64,000 nucleotides of DNA from Aureivirga sp. CE67. GTDB taxonomy: Bacteria > Bacteroidota > Bacteroidia > Flavobacteriales > Flavobacteriaceae. The stretch is from contig NZ_JADOTV010000001.1 in NCBI RefSeq assembly GCF_015767245.1, forward strand, positions 62,001 to 126,000, in the 5' to 3' direction. Position numbers and translations under genes: made by a program. How positions within the stretch are numbered: position 1 is the stretch's first letter; each line of letters opens with the position of its first letter. This document shows positions 33,283 to 42,183 of this stretch, piece after piece. Under the pieces are notes generated by a model that was not told the origin of the DNA, ran no database searches, and worked only from the letters and a program-made list of their open reading frames with translations.

Positions 33283-34605
33283 ATGGATTATAAAGATATA
33301 TATCAACAAAAATTAATGTCTCCAGAAAAGGCAATTAAAATAGTTCCAAAAAAAGGAAAAATGTCTTTTGGTTTAGGAATGTCTGAACCCCCTGCTCTTT
33401 TCGCTGCATTGGAAAAACGTGTGCAAGCAAAAGATATCGATGAATTGAAATTGTATTACATGCATCCTGCAACACCTTTGCAAGAAACACTTTTAAAAGA
33501 AGAATATTTGGATAGACTTTTATTATATCCTTTTTATCCAACAAAAGTAGAAAGAGATTTAGTAAAAAAAGGAGTTGCAAAAGGAAAGAAATACATTCAT
33601 TATATTCCAGAAAACTTCCACCAGATTCCACAAGTGATGACAGAAGATATTGGACTCGATATTTTTATGGTGACAGTTTCAAAAATGACAAGTGGAGGAT
33701 ATTTTAGTACAGGAACAAATGGAGATTATACAATTACTGCTGCTCGAAAAGCGAAAAAGTTAATTGTAGAAGTAAATGAAGAAATGCCTGTAGTTTTTGG
33801 AGATACTTTTATTCATATTTCTGAAATTGATGCGATTGTTGAAAATACGATTCCACTTCCTGAAGAGCCACCTTATAACGAACCTAGAGAAGTTGACCAT
33901 CAAATTGCAAAATATATTGTAGAACATCTTTCTGATGGAGCCACAATTCAGATTGGTGCTGGAAATGTTCCGAATGCGGTTTGTGCGAAGCTTGGAAATT
34001 TCAATGATTTAGGAATTCATAGCGAGTTACTTTCTCCAGTAATGGCAGATTTGATTATCAAAGGAAATGTGACAAATAAATATAAAAATATCAATGTTGG
34101 AAGATCTGTTTTTACACTTGCAGCAGGAAATCGACCATTTTTTGATTATATAAATCTAAATCCTGGAATCGAAGCTTATCCTTCTTCATATATTAATGAT
34201 CCATATATTATTGGTTTAAATGACAAAGTTTTCTCTTTAAATTCTTTTATTGAAGTGGATTTATTTGGACAAGTAAGTTCTGATTTTATGCTTGGTCATC
34301 AGTGGAGTACGGTTGGTGGACAATTAGATTTTGTGGAAGGAGCTCAGCGCTCAAAAGGTGGAGTTTCTATTTTGGCAGCAACATCTACAGCTGCTCACGG
34401 AAAAGTTTCTCGTATTGTACCAACTATTTCCGGTCCTGCTTCAGATACTCGTAATTCTGTACAATATATTGCAACCGAATATGGAATTATAAATCTAAGA
34501 GGAAAATCAACTATGGAAAGAGCAGAATTATTGATTTCCATTGCACATCCAGATTTTAGAGATCATCTTCGAGATGAAGCAAAACGAATGCAGATTCTAT
34601 TTTAA
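33283..34605 (+). CDS. Acetyl-CoA hydrolase/transferase family CoA-transferase
   Basis: 440 aa, family I CoA-transferase of the Cat1/AbfT (4-hydroxybutyrate or itaconate CoA-transferase) type. Seen: KMSFGLGMSEPPAL, QIGAGNVPNAV near residue 230, E248 in LGIHSELLSP aligned with the Glu nucleophile of AbfT, SGGYFSTGTNGDY, and the C-terminal YIATEYGIINLRGKS. Would transfer CoA to a carboxylate substrate, giving the thioester used by the MaoC hydratase. Last gene of the operon; a strong terminator follows at 34631. Confidence 0.85.
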   Translation: MDYKDIYQQKLMSPEKAIKIVPKKGKMSFGLGMSEPPALFAALEKRVQAKDIDELKLYYMHPATPLQETLLKEEYLDRLLLYPFYPTKVERDLVKKGVAKGKKYIHYIPENFHQIPQVMTEDIGLDIFMVTVSKMTSGGYFSTGTNGDYTITAARKAKKLIVEVNEEMPVVFGDTFIHISEIDAIVENTIPLPEEPPYNEPREVDHQIAKYIVEHLSDGATIQIGAGNVPNAVCAKLGNFNDLGIHSELLSPVMADLIIKGNVTNKYKNINVGRSVFTLAAGNRPFFDYINLNPGIEAYPSSYINDPYIIGLNDKVFSLNSFIEVDLFGQVSSDFMLGHQWSTVGGQLDFVEGAQRSKGGVSILAATSTAAHGKVSRIVPTISGPASDTRNSVQYIATEYGIINLRGKSTMERAELLISIAHPDFRDHLRDEAKRMQILF

Positions 34606-34630
34606 AAAAATAGATAAAACAATAAATATG

Positions 34631-34661
34631 AAAAACCTACATGATTTTGTGTAGGTTTTTT
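34631..34661 (+). terminator. Terminator of the hydratase-isomerase-CoA-transferase operon
   Basis: Perfect 11-bp stem AAAAACCTACA/TGTAGGTTTTT with an 8-nt loop and trailing T-run, 26 nt past the CoA-transferase stop. Confidence 0.85.
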
Positions 34662-34688
34662 GTTTATTTAAGCTTTAAATAAAAAATA

Positions 34689-35402
34689 ATGAAAAGAAAA
34701 TTCTCAATATTATTCCTATCCTTAATAAGCTTATTTTCAATATTTAGTTTTAAATCTGACAAAAAACCTAAAGAAAAAGAGTTAGAACTGTGGGCTACTT
34801 ATTATTATATCCCAACTCTAAAACATTCAGAAAATGGTATCGATTTATTAAATGAAAAGGAAGAAAAAACAGGTTTAAAATTAGATTTATGTGATTGGTG
34901 TACAGCTTGTATAGAAGGAACTGTTTATATTAAAAGAGATACTACTATTCATATTTTTAATTATTTTGGAAGGTCTGAAAATATTCAAAACGATTGTCGT
35001 GATTGTGAAAAATATGAAAACTACAATTCTTACGAGAAAACAGGAAAAGTTCTTTGGCAAAAAAGTTCTAGATATGGAAAAGGAGTTCAAAATTTCAACC
35101 TAAAACCTTTTAAAACAATTGCTGTGGATCCTAAACTAATTCCTTTTGGCTCTGTTCTTTTTATTTCAGAAGCAAAAAACACGATTTATAAAGATGAAAA
35201 TGGAAATCGACAAATACATGATGGTTATTTTTTTGCCGGAGATACAGGTTCTAAAATTATAGGAAATCATATTGATGTTTTTCTAGGCAATACAGAAATT
35301 AATCCTTTTTCTTTTATCAAGTCAAATAAAAAAGGAAATTTTAACGCAAGAATAATTCGTGACTCTGTTCTAATTGAAAGAATGAAAAGCTTACATCAAT
35401 AA
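34689..35402 (+). CDS. Exported 3D-domain (double-psi barrel) protein
   Basis: 237 aa. N-terminal signal (ILFLSLISLFSIFSF). The C-terminal part matches the 3D domain also present in MltA/lytic transglycosylases: FKTIAVDPKLIPFGSVLFISE, DGYFFAGDTGSKIIGNHIDVFLG with the paired Asp residues. The N-terminal part carries a Cys cluster (LCDWCTACIEG and NDCRDCEKY) and LELWATYYYIP, the usual start of the barrel. Likely acts on peptidoglycan in the periplasm, though the substrate is unproven. Independent gene. Confidence 0.82.
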   Translation: MKRKFSILFLSLISLFSIFSFKSDKKPKEKELELWATYYYIPTLKHSENGIDLLNEKEEKTGLKLDLCDWCTACIEGTVYIKRDTTIHIFNYFGRSENIQNDCRDCEKYENYNSYEKTGKVLWQKSSRYGKGVQNFNLKPFKTIAVDPKLIPFGSVLFISEAKNTIYKDENGNRQIHDGYFFAGDTGSKIIGNHIDVFLGNTEINPFSFIKSNKKGNFNARIIRDSVLIERMKSLHQ

Positions 35403-35499
35403 ACTAATATTTCAAAATTCTGTCTCTTGAATCAATTTAGTGAATCTTTCTATGAGAAAAATTTCAATATGTATGACTTTGAAAATCAAGCTATTTTTT

Positions 35500-35892
35500 T
35501 TACTTTAATTTTACTGATTCACTATAGGTTCCTATTTCTTTTAGTTTCTCCCAAGTTATAGAATCAATATTTTTTGTAGCTTCAAGAATTTCATTTAAAA
35601 CTTCATCTGTAATTTTCTCTTCTATTTCATCAAATAAATCAATAAAACTAGGTAGTTTCTTAAAATCATTTTCATCTTCGCAATGAATACCTATTACAGG
35701 ATAAGGTGCTCCAAATGGATTTTCGTAAGATATTAAATCATATTCTGCATTCTTTGGAAATTCAGGAAACCAAAGAGGAATTTTAATTCGTAAAACATCC
35801 AAACATTTTATTGACAAATCCATATCCCAATTTAATTTATCATAATCGGGAAACTCTATCGGAAGGTAACCTCTTTTTTTTTCTTTTTTCAT
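35500..35892 (-). CDS. Hypothetical cytosolic protein
   Basis: 130 aa, starts MKKEKKRGYLPIEFPDYDKLNW, acidic overall. Contains DLISYENPFGAPYPVIGIH and a helical C-terminus (FIDLFDEIEEKITDEVLNEILEATK). No signal peptide, no membrane helix, no family recognised. Convergent with the 3D-domain gene with a 97-nt gap; divergent from tspO. Confidence 0.6.
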   Translation of the reverse strand: MKKEKKRGYLPIEFPDYDKLNWDMDLSIKCLDVLRIKIPLWFPEFPKNAEYDLISYENPFGAPYPVIGIHCEDENDFKKLPSFIDLFDEIEEKITDEVLNEILEATKNIDSITWEKLKEIGTYSESVKLK

Positions 35893-35979
35893 ACCATCTT
35901 ATTATTTCCAACAAAAATAAAAATCATTTCTAAACTTTGTTAATATTCTTTATTTTTAAGAGTACATAAACTCAAAAAA

Positions 35980-36438
35980 ATGTTAGTAAGAATAATTCTC
36001 TTTTTGATTTTAAATTTTGGTGCTTTAGCAATTGGAAGTTTTTTCACAAGCAAAGGTGTTCCATCAGATTGGTATGCAAATTTAAACAAAGCTCCTTGGA
36101 CACCTCCAGGTTGGATTTTTGGTGCAGCTTGGACAACGATTATGATTTGCTTTAGCATTTACCTGGCTTATCTTTGGCCAAACTCTACAAATAAATCGCT
36201 ACTTATAACTTTATTTGTTTTTCAATGGATTTTAAATGTTGGTTGGAACCCAACTTTCTTCTATTACCATCAAGTGCTTTTTGGTTTTGTAATTATTTTG
36301 ACTTTAACTATTCTAGTTGGATATTTTCTTTTTCATTATTGGAATACTGTAAAACTAAAATCTGTTCTGATTTTACCTTATTTTATTTGGCTACTGATTG
36401 CAACTTCTTTGAATGGTTATATTTTGTTTAAAAATTAA
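35980..36438 (+). CDS. tspO: TspO/MBR family membrane protein
   Basis: 152 aa, five membrane helices. Family marks: SDWYANLNKAPWTPPGWIFGAAWTTIM (first loop and helix 2), YLAYLWPN, VGWNPTFFY, and late PYFIWLLIATSLNGYI. TspO binds porphyrins and steroids or lipids in bacteria and is linked to tetrapyrrole or stress control. The last Asn and Trp positions used for ligand contact appear to be kept. Downstream lies a repeat element instead of an obvious terminator. Confidence 0.93.
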   Translation: MLVRIILFLILNFGALAIGSFFTSKGVPSDWYANLNKAPWTPPGWIFGAAWTTIMICFSIYLAYLWPNSTNKSLLITLFVFQWILNVGWNPTFFYYHQVLFGFVIILTLTILVGYFLFHYWNTVKLKSVLILPYFIWLLIATSLNGYILFKN

Positions 36439-36720
36439 GAGCCTGTTTAAATATTTTCCTTTTGCGAAAGGGATTGTAGTGAATAGCTTTTCTTTTTTCA
36501 AAAATTAGAAATTCTTGACAAACGGAGGCGACCTTAGAAGCCCACGTATTGTTTAGAATTTCTTTTTTTGACAAGAGAAAACTTGGAACGAAAAGCCCGG
36601 CCTTTTTCTGTGTTTTTTTTAAAACAAAGAAAAAGGTTTCGCCCAAAGAATTATCTTATACAAATAATTTAAGCACTCTTGCATAAAACTAACACACCCC
36701 TAACCCCTCTCAAGAGGGGA
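36435..36720. repeat. Intergenic repeat-like element with nested inverted repeats
   Basis: Directly behind tspO. It begins TTAAGAGCCTGTTTAAAT (also found, one base changed, at 46211-46228); then AGAAATTCT...AGAATTTCT arms about 40 nt apart; a near-perfect hairpin at 36601-36636 (CTTTTTCT/AGAAAAAG plus TGTTTT/AAAACA); and CCCCTCTcaAGAGGGG at 36704-36719. It includes a 72-codon minus-strand frame (36428-36646) that does not look like a normal gene. I recall similar stretches between flavobacterial genes, so it is probably dispersed. Confidence 0.6.
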
Positions 36721-36777
36721 ACTTGACAATCAAAAAATTATCTTAACACAACTACTTTTATTTAATTATCAAAAACA

Positions 36778-36804
36778 AAAAAGACTTCACGAGGAAGTCT
36801 TTTT
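36778..36804 (-). terminator. Terminator after ABC exporter gene
   Basis: Perfect 11-bp stem AAAAAGACTTC/GAAGTCTTTTT, 5-nt loop, 23 nt past the stop at 36827. Confidence 0.8.
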
Positions 36805-36826
36805 AATAATTTATATCGATTTCTTT

Positions 36827-38656
36827 TTAGTCAAAAGATTGCATATTCACCAATTTATGATATTCTCCTTGATGTGCAATTAATTCTTGATGTGTTCCTT
36901 TCTCAACGATTTTTCCATTTCGCATTACCACAATTAAATCTGCATTTTTAATCGTAGAAAGTCTATGTGCTATTACAATCGAAGTTCTGTTTTTCATCAT
37001 GTTTTCTAGAGCATCCTGCACAGCTTTTTCCGCCTCTGTATCTAGCGCTGAAGTTGCTTCATCTAGAATCATAATCGGTGGATTTTTCAGTACTGCTCTC
37101 GCAATAGAAATACGCTGTTGCTGACCTCCTGAAAGTTGATCTCCAGAATCTCCAATATTATCGTCATATCCATTTGGACGATTCATGATAAATTCGTGTG
37201 CATTTGCAATTTTCGCAGCGTTTTCTACTTCTTCATCAGTTGCATTCTCTACACCAAGCATGATGTTATTTTTGATTGTATCATTGAAAAGAATTGCTTT
37301 TTGATTTACAATTCCCATCAAACTTCTAAGATCATGTTGTGTAACTTCTCGAATATCTTTTCCGTCAATTTTAACCGAACCTTTATTCACATCATAAAAA
37401 CGTGTAATAAGGTTTGCTAAAGTCGATTTTCCACTTCCAGATTGCCCAACTAAAGCCACTGTTTTTCCTTTTGGAATCGTTAATGAAAAATCTTCCAAAA
37501 CATAATCTTGATCATATTTAAAAGAAATATTTTCAAAAGTAATTTCACTCTCAAAAGACTTTAATTCTTTAGGTTGTTCAGGATCAACAATCGTATTTTC
37601 TGTTTCTAAAATCTCTAAAATTCTCTCTGCGGCAGCATTTCCTTTTTTGATATTATAAGAAGCTTTTGAGATTTGTTTTGCAGGTGCAAGAATATTATAA
37701 GTCAAAGTAATAAATCCGATAAAAGTTGCTCCATCCATTGTGTTTTCAACCAAAACCATGTGACCTCCAAACCAAAGAATTACAGCAACTGATGCAATTC
37801 CTAAAGTTTCACTTAATGGTGAAGCTATATTTTGACGATTTAATAGCGAATTCAAAATCTTGTTTAATTTTGAAGTAGAAGTAAAAATCTTATTCGACAT
37901 CTTCTTCTCTGCATTATAACCTTTAATCACTCTTAATCCTGTTAAAGTTTCTTCAATCAAAGAAAGAAAATGACCTTGTTCTTTTTGTGCTCTATCAGAA
38001 TGTTTTTTTAATTTTTTCCCGATCATTGAAATGATAATTCCAGAAATTGGTAAAAATATAAATACAAACAAAGTAAGTTTAGCACTCAACATAATCATTG
38101 AAATCAATGTAAAAATAATGTTTAAAGGCTCTCTTACTGCTAATTCTAAAACCGCTAAAAATGTCCATTGAATTTCTTGAATATCTGTAGTAATTCTTGC
38201 CATTACATCTCCTTTTCTCTTTTCAGAAAAAAACGAAACTGGTAATTGTATGATTTTTTTTGCAGTCGTATCTCTTAAGTCTCTTAAAACTCCATTTCTC
38301 AAAAATGTAATAAAAAACATCGCAAAATAGTTTGAGATATTTTTCAATAAAAATAGAGAAACTATAAGTCCACAAACAAAGAAAAGCGTACTACTTTCAC
38401 CATAATCTACACGAATTTGTGTTACGTAGAAGTTCAAATAATCAAAAATAAAATCTTTAATCCCTGTAATTCCTTCCCATGTTGGAGCAATTTTTACTGG
38501 TGGTTTTTCTTGCTTAAAAAGTACATCCAACATTGGGATTAATGCTAAGAATCCTAGCGTACTGAAAAGCGCATAAAAAATATTAAAAATAATATTCAAA
38601 ACTGCATATTTACGATAAGGTTTCGCAAAAAGCAGAATCTTTTTAAAATAGTTCAT
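36827..38656 (-). CDS. ABC exporter, fused permease/ATPase (MsbA-like)
   Basis: 609 aa. Six membrane helices in the first ~320 residues (type I exporter fold with coupling-helix region KRKGDVMARITTDIQEIQ), then the ATPase: Walker A LVGQSGSGKST, Q-loop GIVNQKAILFND, signature LSGGQQQRISIARA, Walker B IMILDEATSALD, H-loop VIAHRLSTI. A homodimeric half-transporter; MsbA-type lipid/LPS-core flipping is a guess from overall likeness. Monocistronic, flanked by terminators on both sides. Confidence 0.92.
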   Translation of the reverse strand: MNYFKKILLFAKPYRKYAVLNIIFNIFYALFSTLGFLALIPMLDVLFKQEKPPVKIAPTWEGITGIKDFIFDYLNFYVTQIRVDYGESSTLFFVCGLIVSLFLLKNISNYFAMFFITFLRNGVLRDLRDTTAKKIIQLPVSFFSEKRKGDVMARITTDIQEIQWTFLAVLELAVREPLNIIFTLISMIMLSAKLTLFVFIFLPISGIIISMIGKKLKKHSDRAQKEQGHFLSLIEETLTGLRVIKGYNAEKKMSNKIFTSTSKLNKILNSLLNRQNIASPLSETLGIASVAVILWFGGHMVLVENTMDGATFIGFITLTYNILAPAKQISKASYNIKKGNAAAERILEILETENTIVDPEQPKELKSFESEITFENISFKYDQDYVLEDFSLTIPKGKTVALVGQSGSGKSTLANLITRFYDVNKGSVKIDGKDIREVTQHDLRSLMGIVNQKAILFNDTIKNNIMLGVENATDEEVENAAKIANAHEFIMNRPNGYDDNIGDSGDQLSGGQQQRISIARAVLKNPPIMILDEATSALDTEAEKAVQDALENMMKNRTSIVIAHRLSTIKNADLIVVMRNGKIVEKGTHQELIAHQGEYHKLVNMQSFD

Positions 38657-38679
38657 TTAATTTAAAAAATTGGTTAAAA

Positions 38680-38709
38680 AAAGTCTATTCAATAACTTGA
38701 ATAGACTTT
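38680..38709 (-). terminator. Terminator after phosphoglucomutase gene
   Basis: Perfect 13-bp stem AAAGTCTATTCAA/TTGAATAGACTTT with a 4-nt loop, 30 nt past the stop at 38740. Confidence 0.8.
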
Positions 38710-38739
38710 ATATAATATTGTTAAGTGCAAAAATACGGT

Positions 38740-40449
38740 TTATAAACCAAACTCTTTACAAAATTCATTGATTTTTGCATCTAGTTGTTTTTCTACCTCT
38801 TTTGCATTTTCTGTAGAATCTAATGGTAATTTCACACTAAAATAGAATTTAATTTTAGGCTCCGTTCCAGAAGGACGAGCTGCAATTTTACTTCCATCTT
38901 CTGTATAGTAAATCAACACGTTTGATTTTGGTACATCAATCGTTTCTACTTCTCCAGTAATAATATTCTTTCTTTCAGAAGAAGCATAATCCTCTAAATG
39001 TGTCACTTTTAAACCAGCGATTTCTTTCTTTGGATTCTCACGAAGATCAATCATCATTTCTTTGATTAATTCTGCTCCTTCAATTCCCTTTTTCACTAAA
39101 GCAACTAAGTGCTCTTTGTAGAAAGAATGCTCTTTATAAATCTCTAATAAATCCTTGTAGAAAGTAGACCCTCTAAGTTTTGCATCCATTGCAATTTCAC
39201 AAGCTAAAAGCGTTGCTGTCACAGCATCTTTATCTCTTACGAAATCACCAATCATGTAACCAAAACTTTCTTCTCCACCACCGATGAATTCCATAGATTC
39301 ATTGTCACGGATCATTTTTGCAATCCATTTAAATCCTGTCAATCCAACTTTACAATCTACATCATATTTAGCAGCGATATCGTTTACTAAATTTGTAGAT
39401 ACAATCGTAGATCCAACAAATTGGTTTCCGTTTAACTTTCCTCTTTGTTGCCATTTTTTGATTAAGAAATCTGTCATGATACTCATTGTTTGATTTCCAT
39501 TCAATAAGATCATATTTCCGTCTAAATCTCTAACAGCAATTCCAACACGATCTGAATCGGGATCTGTTCCAATAACGATATCAGCATTCACTTCATCTGC
39601 CAATTCCAATGCCATTTTTAAAGCTGCTGGCTCTTCTGGATTTGGAGATTCTACTGTAGGGAAAGTTCCATCTGGCTCCATTTGTTCCTCTACAATATGA
39701 ACATTTGTATATCCTGCTTTTTGTAATGTTTTAGGAACAATTTTGATTGAAGTTCCGTGTAATGAAGTGAAAACTACATTTAATTTTTCTCTATCAGCCT
39801 CTGCAAAACATCCATTGTTTAAAGAAGCTTCCATAAACGCATTATCAATTTCTGTAGCGATATATTCTAATAAATTATCATTTCCATCAAACTTAATTTC
39901 AGAAAAATCTAAACTATTTACTTCATCAATAATATTCTTGTCATGTGGAGGAACAATTTGCGCTCCATCATTCCAATAAACTTTATATCCGTTATATTCT
40001 GGTGGATTGTGCGAAGCTGTTAACACAATTCCTGCATCACAACCAAGGTGACGAACTGCAAAAGACAATTCTGGTGTTGGACGCATTTCATCAAAAAGAT
40101 AAACTTTTATATTATTTGCAGTAAAAACATCTGCAACGATTTTCGCAAACTTATCACTGTTTCTTCTACAGTCGTAAGCAATTGCTACTTTTAATTCTTT
40201 ATTTGGATAGTTTTTGTGTAGGTAATTTGATAAACCTTGTGTAGCTTTTCCTAATGTATATTTGTTTATTCTATTAATTCCAGCTCCCATGATTCCACGC
40301 ATTCCTCCAGTTCCAAACTCAAGATTCTTATAAAATGCATCTTTTAATTTATCTGGATTATTCTCCATCAAATCTTGAATTTCTTGTTTTGTTTCTGAAT
40401 CAAATGCGTCAGAAAGCCAAAGATTGGCTTTTTCTAAAATCTCTTCCAT
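38740..40449 (-). CDS. pgcA: Phosphoglucomutase/phospho-sugar mutase
   Basis: 569 aa, alpha-D-phosphohexomutase superfamily, interconverts glucose-1-P and glucose-6-P (possibly other sugars). GTGGMRGIMGAGINRIN near the start, active Ser in VLTASHNPPEYNGYKVYW (about residue 145), metal loop GTDPDSDRVG, sugar loop GGGEESFGYMIGD, phosphate loop AARPSGTEPKIKFYFS. Length and motifs fit the PgcA/PgmB-like bacterial group better than the ~460-aa phosphomannomutases. A TATATTTG box (40480-40473) lies 24 nt upstream. Confidence 0.92.
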   Translation of the reverse strand: MEEILEKANLWLSDAFDSETKQEIQDLMENNPDKLKDAFYKNLEFGTGGMRGIMGAGINRINKYTLGKATQGLSNYLHKNYPNKELKVAIAYDCRRNSDKFAKIVADVFTANNIKVYLFDEMRPTPELSFAVRHLGCDAGIVLTASHNPPEYNGYKVYWNDGAQIVPPHDKNIIDEVNSLDFSEIKFDGNDNLLEYIATEIDNAFMEASLNNGCFAEADREKLNVVFTSLHGTSIKIVPKTLQKAGYTNVHIVEEQMEPDGTFPTVESPNPEEPAALKMALELADEVNADIVIGTDPDSDRVGIAVRDLDGNMILLNGNQTMSIMTDFLIKKWQQRGKLNGNQFVGSTIVSTNLVNDIAAKYDVDCKVGLTGFKWIAKMIRDNESMEFIGGGEESFGYMIGDFVRDKDAVTATLLACEIAMDAKLRGSTFYKDLLEIYKEHSFYKEHLVALVKKGIEGAELIKEMMIDLRENPKKEIAGLKVTHLEDYASSERKNIITGEVETIDVPKSNVLIYYTEDGSKIAARPSGTEPKIKFYFSVKLPLDSTENAKEVEKQLDAKINEFCKEFGL

Positions 40450-40583
40450 ATTTGCTTAAATTAGGTTCTTTACAAATATACGTTTTATTCATTATATTTT
40501 GAGAAATGAGAAATTTTAAAAGGCTTATTTTATAAAATTTTTCATTCTTTTCAAACCTTCTTTTACAAAATAAAAAGCATCAA

Positions 40584-40611
40584 AAAAGTCCCATCTTTCG
40601 ACAGGACTTTT
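40584..40611 (-). terminator. Terminator after ftsY
   Basis: 8-bp stem AAAAGTCC/GGACTTTT with a 12-nt loop and T-run on the minus strand, 28 nt past the ftsY stop. Confidence 0.65.
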
Positions 40612-40639
40612 ACTCTATAATATTATTGTTTTTTCAATC

Positions 40640-41593
40640 TTATTTAAAGAACGAATCTACAAACTCATACTTATTGAAAACTTGTAAATCTTCAATTCCT
40701 TCTCCAACTCCAATATATTTTACTGGAATTTTAAATTGATCTGAAATTCCGATTACAACTCCTCCTTTTGCAGTTCCATCTAATTTTGTTACTGCTAAAG
40801 AGTTTACTTCTGTTGCTTTTGTAAATTGTTTTGCTTGCTCAAAAGCATTTTGTCCAGTAGAACCATCTAAAACTAAAAGCACTTCGTGTGGAGCATCTCC
40901 AACTACTTTTTGCATTACACGTTTCACTTTCGAAAGCTCGTTCATTAAGTTTACTTTATTGTGTAAACGACCAGCAGTATCAATAATTACAACATCTGCG
41001 TCTTGTGTTACAGCAGATTGTAAAGTATCAAAAGCTACAGAAGCAGGATCAGATCCCATTTGTTGCTTCACAATAGGAACATCTACTCTATCTGCCCAGA
41101 TTTGTAACTGATCAATTGCAGCAGCACGGAAAGTATCTGCAGCTCCAAGAACTACTTTCTTACCAGCTTTTTTAAATTGATAAGCCAATTTTCCGATAGT
41201 TGTAGTCTTTCCAACTCCGTTTACTCCAACTACCATCAAAACATAAGGTTTTTTGTTTAATGGAACTTCAAAATCAACAGCTTCTCCAGTATTTGTTTCT
41301 GAAAGAAGTCCTGCTATTTCTTCTCTTAAAATTCCATTCAACTCATCAGTTCCTAAATATTTATCTTTTGAAACTCTATCTTCAATTCTATCAATTACTT
41401 TAAGAGTAGTATCTACACCAACATCTGATGAAATTAATACTTCTTCTAAATCATCTAAAACTTCATCATCTACTTTTGATTTTCCAGCAACAATTTTTGA
41501 TAACTTAGAGAAAAATGTAGTTTTTGACTGTTCTAAACCTTTATCTAAGGTCTCTTTTTTTTCTCTTGAAAATAACTTTTTAAAAAAACTCAT
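40640..41593 (-). CDS. ftsY: Signal recognition particle receptor FtsY
   Basis: 317-aa SRP-type GTPase docking ribosome-SRP complexes at the membrane. NG domain complete: VGVNGVGKTTTIGKLA (G1), DTFRAAAIDQL, DTAGRLHNK (G3), VLLVLDGSTGQNAFEQA, TKLDGTAKGG (G4) and C-terminal GVGEGIEDLQVFN. The N-terminal part is only ~25 basic residues before the N domain, without the long acidic A domain of E. coli. A terminator (41751-41788) separates it from DUF4295, so it has its own start, with a TATATTTG box at 41748-41741. Confidence 0.96.
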   Translation of the reverse strand: MSFFKKLFSREKKETLDKGLEQSKTTFFSKLSKIVAGKSKVDDEVLDDLEEVLISSDVGVDTTLKVIDRIEDRVSKDKYLGTDELNGILREEIAGLLSETNTGEAVDFEVPLNKKPYVLMVVGVNGVGKTTTIGKLAYQFKKAGKKVVLGAADTFRAAAIDQLQIWADRVDVPIVKQQMGSDPASVAFDTLQSAVTQDADVVIIDTAGRLHNKVNLMNELSKVKRVMQKVVGDAPHEVLLVLDGSTGQNAFEQAKQFTKATEVNSLAVTKLDGTAKGGVVIGISDQFKIPVKYIGVGEGIEDLQVFNKYEFVDSFFK

Positions 41594-41740
41594 TTTATTC
41601 TTCTTTGGGAAATTAAATAATTATGGTAATAAAATTTGTCAGCAATCCTCTTCGCTTTTCAATTATTTTCAAAAAAACTGTAAAATAGTATGTTTTTTTG
41701 AAAATCTTTAAATGAATACAAATCTTATTCTAAAACTTTA

Positions 41741-41748
41741 CAAATATA
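41741..41748 (-). promoter_or_regulatory. -7-like box for ftsY, just past the DUF4295 terminator
   Basis: TATATTTG on the minus strand directly after the T-run of the 41751-41788 hairpin; TTG about 16 nt upstream lies inside the hairpin arm. The 5' leader would be about 145 nt long. Confidence 0.35.
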
Positions 41749-41750
41749 AA

Positions 41751-41788
41751 AAAAAAGCCACTTTCAATTATATGAAAGTAGCTTTTTT
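41751..41788 (-). terminator. Terminator of the rpmB-rpmG-DUF4295 operon
   Basis: 16-bp stem AAAAAAGCTACTTTCA/TGAAAGTGGCTTTTTT with one G-U pair on the minus strand, 6-nt loop, 22 nt past the DUF4295 stop. Confidence 0.75.
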
Positions 41789-41809
41789 AAAATTATATTT
41801 TCTCACAAA

Positions 41810-41962
41810 TTACTTTTTGTTTAAAAAGTCGTTTACTTGTGATGGATCTGTAATAGTTTCTACAAAAGTGTAAGATCCCGATTTAGGAGATTTTACCATT
41901 TTAATAGCTTTTGTTAATCTTTTAGAACCAGACTGTAACGATGCTACCGATTTCTTTGCCAT
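41810..41962 (-). CDS. DUF4295 small basic protein
   Basis: 50 aa: starts MAKKSVASLQSGSKRLTKAI and ends PSQVNDFLNKK. It matches the DUF4295 family, a short Lys-rich protein of Bacteroidota always placed, as I recall, behind rpmB-rpmG and before ftsY. Size and charge suggest a ribosome-associated protein, but this is inference. Lies 9 nt after the rpmG stop. Confidence 0.85.
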   Translation of the reverse strand: MAKKSVASLQSGSKRLTKAIKMVKSPKSGSYTFVETITDPSQVNDFLNKK

Positions 41963-41971
41963 GACTTAAAA

Positions 41972-42154
41972 TTATTTAATTTCTTTATGAACTGTCATTT
42001 TCTTCAAGATTGGATTAAATTTCTTAATCTCTAATCTATCTGGAGTGTTCTTTTTGTTCTTAGTTGTAATATATCTAGAAGTTCCTGGTAATCCAGAAGC
42101 TTTATGTTCAGTGCACTCTAAGATTACTTGCACTCTGTTTCCTTTCTTTGCCAT
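41972..42154 (-). CDS. rpmG: 50S ribosomal protein L33
   Basis: 60 aa. [41 protein letters not shown] is the L33 core. It keeps a single Cys, lacking the CxxC zinc pair, so it is the zinc-free form. Between rpmB (29-nt gap) and DUF4295 (9-nt gap). Confidence 0.96.
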   Translation of the reverse strand: MAKKGNRVQVILECTEHKASGLPGTSRYITTKNKKNTPDRLEIKKFNPILKKMTVHKEIK

Positions 42155-42183
42155 CTTAATTCGATTTTTTAATTATCAAATAA

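Noticed and set aside
36428-36646. 72-codon minus-strand frame inside the repeat element
   Set aside because: It spans the element's inverted repeats, has no domain and overlaps the tspO stop; more likely non-coding repeat DNA.
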